Of a stretch of 64,000 nucleotides of DNA, positions 26,806-35,031 are shown piece after piece. Source of the stretch: Clostridium sp. JN-1 (GTDB lineage Bacteria > Bacillota > Clostridia > Clostridiales > Clostridiaceae); the NCBI RefSeq assembly GCF_003718715.1, contig NZ_CP033465.1, forward strand, positions 1,178,001 to 1,242,000, read 5' to 3'. Positions within the stretch are counted from its first letter, which is position 1; the number at the start of each line of letters is the position of its first letter. Below the pieces are notes generated by a model. That model searched no databases and was not told the DNA's origin. It saw nothing but the letters and a program-made list of their open reading frames with translations. The translations under genes were made by a program, and so were the position numbers.

Positions 26806-29004
26806 ATGGGAAAAATATTAGTTTTAGCAGAAAAACCATCAGTAGGAAGAGAAATTGCTAGGGTATTAAAGTGCAGAAAGAAAGAAAATGGATATATTGA
26901 AGGAGATAAATATATTGTAACATGGGCACTTGGGCACTTAGTTACATTAGCAGATCCGGAAGCTTATGATGATAAATATAAAACGTGGAAATTAGAAGAT
27001 TTACCGATGCTTCCAAAATATTTGAAGTTAGTAGTCATAAAGCAAACAGGTAAACAATTTAATGTGGTAAAAGCACAATTAAATAGAAAGGATGTAGCGG
27101 AAATTGTTATTGCTACAGATGCTGGAAGAGAAGGAGAATTGGTAGCAAGGTGGATAATTGAAAAGGCAAGGATAGATAAGCCTATAAAAAGACTTTGGAT
27201 TTCATCTCAAACAGATAGAGCTATTAAAGAAGGCTTTAGAAATCTAAGACCTTCATCACAATATGATAACTTATATAGAGCGGCTAGATCCCGTGCAGAA
27301 GCAGATTGGATTGTAGGACTTAACGTTACTAGGGCATTAACTTGCAAGCATAATGCTCAGCTTTCAGCAGGAAGAGTTCAAACTCCAACACTTGCTATGA
27401 TTGTTCATAGAGAAGAAGAAATTAAAAATTTTAAACCAAAGGATTATTACAGTATAACTGGAAATGTTAATGGATATACTCTTCAGTGGCAAAATGGTAA
27501 AGGACATTTTAATACTTTTGATGAAGACTTTGCAAAAAAGGTTGTATCAAAGGTTAATGCTCAAACTGGAAAAGTAGTTGATATAATAAAAAGTGATAAG
27601 AAAAAATATTCACCAGCACTTTATGATTTAACAGAACTTCAAAGGGATTGTAATAAGTTTTTTAGCTTTTCAGCAAAGCAGACACTTTCTATAATGCAGA
27701 GGTTATATGAAAATTATAAATTATTAACTTATCCAAGGACGGATTCAAGATATATTTCAGCTGATATAGTACCTACAATTCCAGATAGATTGAAAGCAAT
27801 ATCAGTAGGAAGTTATAGCAAGTTTACTATGGAAATCATGAAAAGGAAAATAAGGGCAAATAAAAGCTTTGTAGATGATAGTAAGGTCTCAGATCACCAT
27901 GCAATAATTCCAACGGAAGAAATGATTAATCTTTCAAACCTAAGCAATGAAGAAAGAAAAGTGTATGATTTAGTGGTTAAGAGATTTTTAAGTGTTATGC
28001 TCACTCCTTTTGAGTATGTGCAAACAACTGTAAAGGTAGAAGTTAATGGAGAGAACTTTTTAGCTAGCGGAAAGATAATTAAATCAAAGGGATGGAAAGC
28101 TGTATATGATAAAGATGAAGGCTTTGATCACAATGATGAGCTGCATGAAAATGAATTAAAAGAACAAGTACTTCCAGAGATAAATAAGGGAGATAGTATA
28201 AAACTTACAGCAGTTAAAATGCATAATGGACAGACTAAACCACCTGCAAGATTTAATGAAGGAACATTGTTATCTGCTATGGAAAATCCGCAGAAATATA
28301 TTAATATGAATAAAGAATATGCAAAAACCTTAGGGGAAACAGGAGGACTTGGAACAGTTGCTACAAGAGCAGATATAATTGAAAAATTATTTAATACTTT
28401 CTATATAGAGAAAAAAGGTAAGGAAATAATTCCAACTTCTAAAGGAAAACAGCTTGTAGAATTGGTACCAGAAGATTTAAAGTCACCACTATTAACTGCA
28501 AAATGGGAAACTGAATTAGATTTAATAAGTAAGGGAAAATTAAATGATAAAAAGTTCATAGGTAATATGAGAAATTATTCTTCAAAACTTGTGGAAGATG
28601 TTAAGGAAAGCAGCGATAAATTTAGACATGACAATTTATCAGGAACAAAATGTCCTGAATGCGGCAAGTATATGCTTGAGGTAAATGGAAAACATGGAAG
28701 AATGCTTGTGTGCCAAGATAGAACCTGCGGTCATAGGGAAAATTTGGCGCGATTAACCAATGTTCGCTGTCCGAACTGTCATAAAAAGCTGGAACTAAGA
28801 GGTCATGGACAAGGTCAAATTTATGTTTGCACAACCTGCAGCTTTAGAGAAAAGTATTCATCTTTCCAAAAGAGGTTTAAAGAAAACAATAATAAGTTAA
28901 ATAAGAGAGATGTAAACAAGTATATGAATAAGATGAAAAAAGAAAATGCAGCTCCAATAAATTCAGCACTAGCAGATGCTTTAGCTAAATTAAATTTAAA
29001 ATAA
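26806..29004 (+). CDS. topB: DNA topoisomerase III
   Basis: Protein of 732 aa. The toprim domain at the N-terminus is KILVLAEKPSVGREIAR, then ATDAGREGELVARW (near 105). The catalytic tyrosine is in LLTYPRTDSRYIS (near 310). The type IA core extends to about 600. Two zinc-finger-like repeats near the C-terminus (CPECGKY...CQDRTCG and CPNCHKK...CTTCSF) precede a basic tail. It relaxes and decatenates DNA. AAAGGAA lies upstream. It is monocistronic with its own terminator. Confidence 0.95.
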   Translation: MGKILVLAEKPSVGREIARVLKCRKKENGYIEGDKYIVTWALGHLVTLADPEAYDDKYKTWKLEDLPMLPKYLKLVVIKQTGKQFNVVKAQLNRKDVAEIVIATDAGREGELVARWIIEKARIDKPIKRLWISSQTDRAIKEGFRNLRPSSQYDNLYRAARSRAEADWIVGLNVTRALTCKHNAQLSAGRVQTPTLAMIVHREEEIKNFKPKDYYSITGNVNGYTLQWQNGKGHFNTFDEDFAKKVVSKVNAQTGKVVDIIKSDKKKYSPALYDLTELQRDCNKFFSFSAKQTLSIMQRLYENYKLLTYPRTDSRYISADIVPTIPDRLKAISVGSYSKFTMEIMKRKIRANKSFVDDSKVSDHHAIIPTEEMINLSNLSNEERKVYDLVVKRFLSVMLTPFEYVQTTVKVEVNGENFLASGKIIKSKGWKAVYDKDEGFDHNDELHENELKEQVLPEINKGDSIKLTAVKMHNGQTKPPARFNEGTLLSAMENPQKYINMNKEYAKTLGETGGLGTVATRADIIEKLFNTFYIEKKGKEIIPTSKGKQLVELVPEDLKSPLLTAKWETELDLISKGKLNDKKFIGNMRNYSSKLVEDVKESSDKFRHDNLSGTKCPECGKYMLEVNGKHGRMLVCQDRTCGHRENLARLTNVRCPNCHKKLELRGHGQGQIYVCTTCSFREKYSSFQKRFKENNNKLNKRDVNKYMNKMKKENAAPINSALADALAKLNLK

Positions 29005-29018
29005 GGAATTAAAATCGA

Positions 29019-29055
29019 AAGTCCTGATGTTATTTAGACATCGGGATTTTTTTTT
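29019..29055 (+). terminator. topB terminator
   Basis: GTCCTGATGT and ACATCGGGAT pair around a 7-base loop, followed by a run of nine T. Confidence 0.85.
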
Positions 29056-29107
29056 GAAAAAGTATTATTTAAACTTAAAATAAGAAAATGGCTTAACTAA
29101 GAAAAGT

Positions 29108-29213
29108 CCAATATAGCAAGAAAATATGACTTCAAATATTAGAAAATGAGGAAATGGACTAATCAAAAGGGTGCCAATTTAGCAAGAAATTATGAGCTTA
29201 AATATTAGAAAAT
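29108..29213. repeat. Two imperfect 40-base direct repeats
   Basis: 29108-29147 and 29174-29213 share CCAAT(A/T)TAGCAAGAAA and AAATATTAGAAAAT with about five mismatches in 40, spaced 66 bases apart. The motif TTAGCAA recurs near 29289, 29320 and 29418. The remaining 29214-29656 is AT-rich with no other feature that I can support. Confidence 0.6.
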
Positions 29214-29656
29214 ATAAAAAAATAGCACAATGCAAAAATACGCAATATTAAGAAAAATGATAGTTTCATAAAATGTATTTAACAATTTTAGCAATGTTTC
29301 CAAAATTGAGAACTTACTTAGCAAATGAATGAATAAAATTAATTTATCTTTTCATTTGGGAGATTTTAATTTATAACAGCTGGATTATATATGAAAAATA
29401 GCCATTCGATAAAATTTAGCAAAGATTATTACGCATACTTAAATTTAATTAATAAATTTAAAGTAAAAAAAGTTACAAATATGAATGTTGAATTTTTTTA
29501 TTAACATTTGGTCATAAAAAAATAAAAATATAAAATACATACAAAAGTCGTTTAAAAGTGCCGTTGTAAAGGAAATAAATCCATGCTATTATGTGAAAGA
29601 ACATGATATTTGATTTCCAATTTATCCAAAGTTTTATTTTAAGGGGGGAAAACACA

Positions 29657-31108
29657 ATGGACAAAGACAACAAGAAGTTAAGCTGGAATAACCTTGCATT
29701 AATGGCATTTGTGAGTGTTTGGGGATTCGGAAATGTTGTAAACGGTTTTGCAACCCAGGGTATGAAAGTGGTTGTTTCATGGATATTAATGTTCGCATTA
29801 TACTTCGTACCATATGCATTAATGGTTGGAGAAATGGGTTCTACTTTTAAAGACAGTAAGGGTGGAGTAAGCTCATGGATCAAAACAACATCTGGTACGA
29901 AATTGGCCTTTTTTGCTGGTTGGACATACTGGGTAGTTCATATTCCATACTTAGCTCAAAAACCGCAAAGTGTATTAATAGCTTTAGGATGGGCTGTTAA
30001 CCAAAATGGAACTCTAGTTAAAAACATGAATCCAATGATTCTGCAGTCAGTGAGTTTAGTTGTTTTTTTATTGTTTTTATGGGTATCATCAAAGGGTATA
30101 AATGCAATAAAGAGAATTGGTACTGCAGCAGGCATGTCAATGTTTATCATGTCAATTCTTTATATAATACTAGCATTAGCAGCACCAGCTATAACCACAG
30201 CTCATACATACCACATTGACTTCAGCATAAAGGCATTAATGCCGGACTTTAGCTTTGATTATTTAACAAGTTTAGCTATATTAGTATTTGCAGTTGGCGG
30301 ATGTGAAAAGATATCACCATATGTAAACAACATGAAAAATCCTTCAAAGGACTTCCCTAAGGGAATGATAGCTCTTGCAATAATGGTTGCTGTAACAGCA
30401 TTACTTGGTACATTTGCAATGGGAATGATGTTTGACCCAAATAATATTCCAAAAGACTTAATGATGAATGGTGCATACTATTCATTCCAAAAGTTAGGAC
30501 AATATTATGGATTGGGAAACTTTTTCTTGGTAATATATGCAATCGCAAACGCACTAGCTCAAATTTCAGCTTTAGTATTCTCAATAGATGCTCCAATAAA
30601 AGTTTTATTAGCTGATGCTGATAATAGGTTTGTACCAAAAGCATTAACTAAGGTCAATGAAAATGGCACACCAGTTAACGGATATAAGTTAACTGCAGTA
30701 CTGGTTGGAATAATTATAATAATACCTGCACTTGGAATAGGTAATATGACATCATTATTTAACTGGTTATTAAGATTAAATGCAGTAGTTATGCCATTAA
30801 GATACTTATGGGTATTCTTTGCATACATGGCATTAAAGAAAGCTGCAAAAGGCAAGTTCCAAGCAACTTATCAGTTTACCAAAAATAAGACAGCTGGATT
30901 CTTAATAGGATTATGGTGTTTTGCATTTACAGCTTTTGCTTGTATAATGGGTATGTTCCCTAAGGATGTTGTAACTTTCTCAGGCGGATGGTACTTCCAA
31001 ATGACACTTAATATATTAACTCCAATTGTATTATTAGGATTAGGATTAATACTGCCAGCAGTAGCTAAGAGAACAAATAAAGAAAAATTTGAAAATAGAT
31101 CAGCATAA
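29657..31108 (+). CDS. APC-family amino-acid permease (YjeM-like)
   Basis: Protein of 483 aa with about 12 membrane helices. The N-terminus LSWNNLALMAFVSVWGFGNV and the block YALMVGEMGSTFKDSKGGVSSWI match the glutamate/GABA-antiporter-related branch (YjeM type) of the amino acid-polyamine-organocation superfamily. GGGGGG ends nine bases before ATG 29657, and the longer upstream reading has no ribosome site. The substrate is not determined. The long 5' region (650 bases) with direct repeats may contain regulation. The gene is followed by a terminator hairpin and the convergent tRNA-Gln. Confidence 0.85.
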   Translation: MDKDNKKLSWNNLALMAFVSVWGFGNVVNGFATQGMKVVVSWILMFALYFVPYALMVGEMGSTFKDSKGGVSSWIKTTSGTKLAFFAGWTYWVVHIPYLAQKPQSVLIALGWAVNQNGTLVKNMNPMILQSVSLVVFLLFLWVSSKGINAIKRIGTAAGMSMFIMSILYIILALAAPAITTAHTYHIDFSIKALMPDFSFDYLTSLAILVFAVGGCEKISPYVNNMKNPSKDFPKGMIALAIMVAVTALLGTFAMGMMFDPNNIPKDLMMNGAYYSFQKLGQYYGLGNFFLVIYAIANALAQISALVFSIDAPIKVLLADADNRFVPKALTKVNENGTPVNGYKLTAVLVGIIIIIPALGIGNMTSLFNWLLRLNAVVMPLRYLWVFFAYMALKKAAKGKFQATYQFTKNKTAGFLIGLWCFAFTAFACIMGMFPKDVVTFSGGWYFQMTLNILTPIVLLGLGLILPAVAKRTNKEKFENRSA

Positions 31109-31151
31109 AAAATTAACTTCTTAGCTTAACTTATAATATTTGACAAATAAA

Positions 31152-31178
31152 AAAAATCCTGTGTTTTACAGGATTTTT
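31152..31178. terminator. Terminator between the permease and tRNA-Gln
   Basis: AAAAATCCTGT-GTTTT-ACAGGATTTTT, symmetric, so it can act in both directions. Confidence 0.85.
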
Positions 31179-31187
31179 AAATTCATA

Positions 31188-31262
31188 TGGCTGGGATGGC
31201 AGGATTTGAACCTACGAATGATGGAGTCAAAGTCCATTGCCTTACCACTTGGCGACACCCCA
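31188..31262 (-). tRNA. tRNA-Gln (anticodon TTG), CCA encoded
   Basis: The minus strand folds as a standard cloverleaf: acceptor TGGGGTG / CATCCCA, anticodon stem ATGGA / TCCAT around loop CTTTGAC (anticodon TTG), T-loop GTTCGAATC, discriminator G, and CCA encoded in the DNA. It reads CAA codons. It is divergent from the gatCAB operon, whose product would amidate its misacylated form. Confidence 0.95.
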
Positions 31263-31430
31263 ATATCTTTAATACAGTTATTAATTTTATACATTTTAGA
31301 CAAGGTTGTCAAGCACTTTTTTAAAATATTTGTATATTATTTGACATTATAATCCTAAGTGTAAAATAATGTCTAAAATTAAATGATTAAAAAATTTAAA
31401 ATATTTTTAATAAAATTTTTAAAAATAGTA

Positions 31431-31459
31431 TTGACTTTTGATTATATGCTAATTATAAT
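31431..31459 (+). promoter_or_regulatory. Promoter of the T-box / amidation operon
   Basis: TTGACT (31431-31436), a 17-base spacer, then TATAAT (31454-31459). It is a near-consensus sigma-A promoter. Confidence 0.85.
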
Positions 31460-31479
31460 GAACACATAGTTATTAATTT

Positions 31480-31752
31480 AAAAAAGGCGATGAAAGGGAG
31501 AGTAAATACAGTTAAGATTTATAGAGAGTTCGGAGAGGTGGAAGCCGAATATGATTATTGTATTGAAGAACGCCCTGAAGCAGCTAATCGAAATTTATTA
31601 GTAAAGAGTAGACTTAGACGTTTTCCAGACGTTAAAATGGATAGGTATTGATTTTTATCTGTACCAATATGAGTGAGCTTTTAAAGCTAATTTAGGGTGG
31701 TAACGCGGAATGTATCCGTCCCTGTACCAGAAAATGGTATAGGGACTTTTTT
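31480..31752 (+). ncRNA. T-box leader: Stem I (GAAC specifier, Asn/Glu) and first antiterminator/terminator
   Basis: Lower Stem I is AGGG (31495-31498) with CCCT (31573-31576). The upper helix is AATACA with TGTATT. The specifier loop has the loop-E pair AGTA / GAA and then G-AAC-G. The specifier is AAC (31569-31571, Asn), and the overlapping GAA (31568-31570) is a Glu codon. The conserved T-box sequence AGGGTGGTAACGCGG is at 31694-31708, with bulge UGGU at 31698-31701. Terminator arms are GTCCCTGTACC and GGTATAGGGAC, followed by TTTTTT (31718-31752). Known from C. acetobutylicum: the homologous leader was reported to bind both tRNA-Asn and tRNA-Glu. Uncharged tRNA should promote readthrough into aspS2-gatCAB. 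Confidence 0.93.
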
Positions 31753-31764
31753 ATATCTTAAATT

Positions 31765-31844
31765 ATAGCTTTAAGGTTAATTTGGGTGGCACCACGGAAT
31801 GTATCCGTCCCTATATCAGAAATGATATAGGGACGGTTTTTTTT
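31765..31844 (+). ncRNA. Second, tandem T-box antiterminator/terminator module without its own Stem I
   Basis: AGCTTT at 31768 begins a duplicate of the preceding module. The T-box is TGGGTGGCACCACGG (31783-31797) with bulge UGGC (31787-31790). The shared GGAATGTATCCGTCCCT follows, then a perfect 13-bp terminator (CCGTCCCTATATC / GATATAGGGACGG) and eight T. No second specifier stem lies between the modules. Readthrough of both terminators is needed to reach the coding genes. Confidence 0.88.
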
Positions 31845-31872
31845 ATTAAAATATTTTAGGAGGTAAAATTAA

Positions 31873-33156
31873 ATGGAAAGAATATATATAGAAGATATTA
31901 GAAAATCAAAAGTAGATCGAGTTTTATTAAGAGGATGGGTGCACAAAGTAAAAGAATTTAAAGATTTTGGATTTGTACAATTAAGAGACAAAACTGGAGT
32001 AATACAATTAGTAGTTGACAAAGATAGATTAAAAGGCTTAAGGCTAGAAATGAGCGTTGAGGTTACTGGAACTAAAGTTGAAAATACTAAGGCAATAGGT
32101 GGAGTTGAAGTTAAAGTTTATAGTATAGAGGTTCTCGGAAAAACTTATTATGATATGCTTCCAATTCCAGTTAATGAATATAAAAATTCAGCACATCTTG
32201 AAACAGAACTTGATTACAGATATATAAGCTTAAGAGCACCAAAAGTAAGGGCAACATTTAAAGTTCAAGAGGAGATAACAACAGCTTTTAGGGATTATCT
32301 AAAAGCAAATAAATTTTCAGAAATATATACTCCTAAAATAATAGCTTCTGGTACAGAAGGTGGTTCAGAGTTATTTACAGTAAATTATTTTGACAACAGA
32401 GCATTCCTTGCACAAAGTCCCCAATTTTATAAGCAAATGATGGTAGGTGCTGGATTTGAAAGAGTATTTGAAATAGGTCATGCTTATAGAGCTGAACTTC
32501 ATAACACGTGGAGACATTTAAATGAGTATGTAAGTTTAGATGCAGAAATGGGATTTATAAAAGATGAAAATGACATAATGGACTTGGAAGAAGGATTTAT
32601 AAACTACCTATTTGGACATCTTAAAAAGACTTGTCAAAAGGAACTTGAAATGTATGATGTAAATCTTCCAGAAAAAGTTGAAATACCAAGAATTCCTCTT
32701 GCAGAAGCACATAAAATTTTGCTTGATAAATATGGGAAAAGGTCTCCTGTAGGAAACATCGATGCTGAAGGTGAAGTTTTAATTTCAAAGTATGTAAAGG
32801 AAACTTATGATACCGATTTTGTATTTTTAACAGAGTACCCAATAGCTAAGAGACCTATGTATACAATGCCTGATGGCAAAGGAAATACTAGAAGTTTTGA
32901 TTTGATTTATAAGGGACTTGAAATAACAACTGGCGGACAGAGAATTAATGATTACGAAATGTTAAAGGAAAATATAAAGAAATTTGGATTTAACCCTGAT
33001 GACTACGGATTTTATCTTGAAAGTTTTAGATATGGAATGCCTCCACACGGTGGATTTGCTATAGGACTTGAGAGAATAACTATAAAAATATTAAACCTTC
33101 AAAATGTAAGAGAAGCTTCAACATTTCCTAGGGATATGAAGAGAATAGAACCTTAA
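31873..33156 (+). CDS. aspS2: Archaeal-type aspartyl-tRNA synthetase (aspartate--tRNA(Asp/Asn) ligase), AspRS2
   Basis: Protein of 427 aa. An N-terminal OB-fold (RGWVHKVKEFKDFGFVQLRDKTG) binds the anticodon. The class II core has motif 2 (FEIGHAYRAELHNTWRHLNEYV) and motif 3 (GGFAIGLERI). The ending REASTFPRDMKRIEP fits archaeal-genre AspRS rather than AsnRS, and the length is right for the short archaeal type. Clostridial enzymes of this type are non-discriminating: they charge Asp on tRNA-Asn, which GatCAB then amidates. The Asn-type T-box and adjacent gatCAB support that role. AGGAGG lies upstream of ATG 31873. Databases may label it AsnRS. Confidence 0.85.
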   Translation: MERIYIEDIRKSKVDRVLLRGWVHKVKEFKDFGFVQLRDKTGVIQLVVDKDRLKGLRLEMSVEVTGTKVENTKAIGGVEVKVYSIEVLGKTYYDMLPIPVNEYKNSAHLETELDYRYISLRAPKVRATFKVQEEITTAFRDYLKANKFSEIYTPKIIASGTEGGSELFTVNYFDNRAFLAQSPQFYKQMMVGAGFERVFEIGHAYRAELHNTWRHLNEYVSLDAEMGFIKDENDIMDLEEGFINYLFGHLKKTCQKELEMYDVNLPEKVEIPRIPLAEAHKILLDKYGKRSPVGNIDAEGEVLISKYVKETYDTDFVFLTEYPIAKRPMYTMPDGKGNTRSFDLIYKGLEITTGGQRINDYEMLKENIKKFGFNPDDYGFYLESFRYGMPPHGGFAIGLERITIKILNLQNVREASTFPRDMKRIEP

Positions 33157-33225
33157 TTAAGGACATAAAGTATATATAAATTGGTAATTTACAATTAAAC
33201 TTGATAAATGATTAGGAGGATAAGT

Positions 33226-33510
33226 ATGGTAAGTGTAGATGAAGTTAAATATATAGCTAAATTGGCAAAGCTTAAATTTAAAGATGAAGAAGCAGAAAAG
33301 ATGGCAAAAGAATTTGAAGCTATATTAGGATATTTTAAGACAATAGATAAATTTGACTTAAGCGGTGTAAATTTAAATAAGTACGATGACAGCTTAGAGT
33401 CAGTTGTAAGAGAAGATAAAAAAGAAGTATTTGAAGATAAAGAAAAATTATTTTCTAATATAAAGAGCAAAAGGGAAACTTATATCGAAGTTCCTAAAAT
33501 CATTGAATAG
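33226..33510 (+). CDS. gatC: Asp/Glu-tRNA(Asn/Gln) amidotransferase subunit C
   Basis: Protein of 94 aa, the usual GatC size. VSVDEVKYIAKLAKLKF and the acidic LESVVREDK are typical of the small subunit that clamps GatA to GatB. ATG 33226 follows AGGAGGA, and the ORF start 18 bases earlier lacks a ribosome site. It is the second gene of the aspS2-gatCAB operon. Confidence 0.93.
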   Translation: MVSVDEVKYIAKLAKLKFKDEEAEKMAKEFEAILGYFKTIDKFDLSGVNLNKYDDSLESVVREDKKEVFEDKEKLFSNIKSKRETYIEVPKIIE

Positions 33511-33532
33511 TTATAAAAAGGAGGTTGCAGAA

Positions 33533-34993
33533 ATGAAAATACAGTCTATGACGGCTTATGAAATAAAAAAAGGTATAGAAGAAAAAAGGTTTACTTCAGA
33601 AGAAATTGTTACAGAGCTTTTTAAGAAAATAAAAGAAGTAGATCCCAAAGTAAATGGATATATAAATTTGTGCGAAGAAAAAGCTCTTGCAAAAGCTAGA
33701 GAAATTGATAAAAGGATAAAGCTAGGAGAAAAGGTTGGGAAACTTGCAGGAGTTCCTATAGCTATAAAAGATAATATATGTACAGATGGCGTAAAAACTA
33801 CATGTGCTTCTAAAATGTTAGAAGACTTTATTCCACCTTATGATGCAACTGTAATTAAAAAATTAAAAGCAGAAGATGCTGTTATAATAGGAAAGACGAA
33901 TATGGATGAATTTGCAATGGGATCTTCTACAGAAAATTCAGCTTTTATGACTACCAAGAATCCATGGGATTTAAAAAGAGTCCCTGGTGGTTCTTCAGGT
34001 GGTTCAGCAGCAGTAGTTGCATCAGGAATTGCACCTTTAGCACTTGGATCAGATACTGGTGGCTCAATACGCCAGCCAGCATCATTTTGTGGAGTGGTTG
34101 GTTTAAAACCAACATATGGTTTGGTCTCAAGATTTGGTCTTATAGCTTTTGCATCATCACTTGATCAAATAGGACCTTTTGGAAAAACAGTAGAAGATTG
34201 TGCATTCACACTAAATGTAATATCTGGGTATGATCCAATGGACAGTACAAGTGCAAAAAAGTGCCCTAGTGTAGATTACTTAAACTGCTTAGATGGTGAT
34301 GTAAAGGGTATGAAAATAGGAGTTCCAAAGGAGTTCTTTAAAAAGGGATTGAATTCTGAAATAGAAGCAGCAGTTAAAAATGTTGTATCAAAACTTAAAG
34401 GTATGGGTGCACAAGTTGAGGAAATATCACTTCCTATAACTGAAGAAGGACTTTCTTCATATTATATAATATCTTCAGCGGAGGCAAGTTCAAATCTAGC
34501 AAGATATGACGGCATAAGATATGGATATAGAAGCAAGAACTATGAGAGTGTAGATGAATTAATGGAAATGTCAAGAACAGAAAGTTTTGGCGCTGAAGTA
34601 AAGAGAAGAATTATGCTTGGAACTTATGCACTTTCATCTGGATACTATGATGCATATTATAACAGAGCACAAAAGCTTAGGAGAAAGATTGGGGAGCAGT
34701 TTAAAGAGACTTTTAAAAAATATGATTTGATTTTAAGCCCAACTTCTCCGGTACTTCCTTTCTTAAGTGGGGAAAAGAAAGATAACCCATTAGAAATGTA
34801 TCTTGCGGATATATATACTGTAAATATAAACCTAGCAGGAGTGCCGGCAATTTCGCTGCCTTGTGCTTTTAGTAAAGATAATCTTCCAATAGGTATACAG
34901 ATTATAGGCCCTCACTTTGGAGAAGGTAAAATATTTAAATTAGCATATGCGCTTGAGAAGGAATTGAAAATAGATACTTTGGCAATTAAATAG
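33533..34993 (+). CDS. gatA: Asp/Glu-tRNA(Asn/Gln) amidotransferase subunit A
   Basis: Protein of 486 aa starting at ATG 33533 behind AAAGGAGG. It is an amidase-signature enzyme. The catalytic Lys is in VPIAIKDNICT (near residue 77), and the Ser-cisSer pair lies in VPGGSSGGSAAVVASG and SDTGGSIRQPAS (near 150-175). It releases ammonia from Gln or Asn for the transfer reaction at GatB. It follows gatC by 22 bases. Confidence 0.95.
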   Translation: MKIQSMTAYEIKKGIEEKRFTSEEIVTELFKKIKEVDPKVNGYINLCEEKALAKAREIDKRIKLGEKVGKLAGVPIAIKDNICTDGVKTTCASKMLEDFIPPYDATVIKKLKAEDAVIIGKTNMDEFAMGSSTENSAFMTTKNPWDLKRVPGGSSGGSAAVVASGIAPLALGSDTGGSIRQPASFCGVVGLKPTYGLVSRFGLIAFASSLDQIGPFGKTVEDCAFTLNVISGYDPMDSTSAKKCPSVDYLNCLDGDVKGMKIGVPKEFFKKGLNSEIEAAVKNVVSKLKGMGAQVEEISLPITEEGLSSYYIISSAEASSNLARYDGIRYGYRSKNYESVDELMEMSRTESFGAEVKRRIMLGTYALSSGYYDAYYNRAQKLRRKIGEQFKETFKKYDLILSPTSPVLPFLSGEKKDNPLEMYLADIYTVNINLAGVPAISLPCAFSKDNLPIGIQIIGPHFGEGKIFKLAYALEKELKIDTLAIK

Positions 34994-35031
34994 TTGATTA
35001 CTTTACAAGTAAAAGGGAAGGAGAAATTAAC

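Noticed and set aside
31140-31352. 70-residue reading frame with WQDLNLRMMESKSIALPLGDTP
   Set aside because: It is the reverse strand of tRNA-Gln read as protein, a well-known database artefact.
31873-33156. Asparaginyl-tRNA synthetase call
   Set aside because: The C-terminal FPRDMKRIEP, the length and the gatCAB linkage fit archaeal-type AspRS better, though a phylogeny would settle it.
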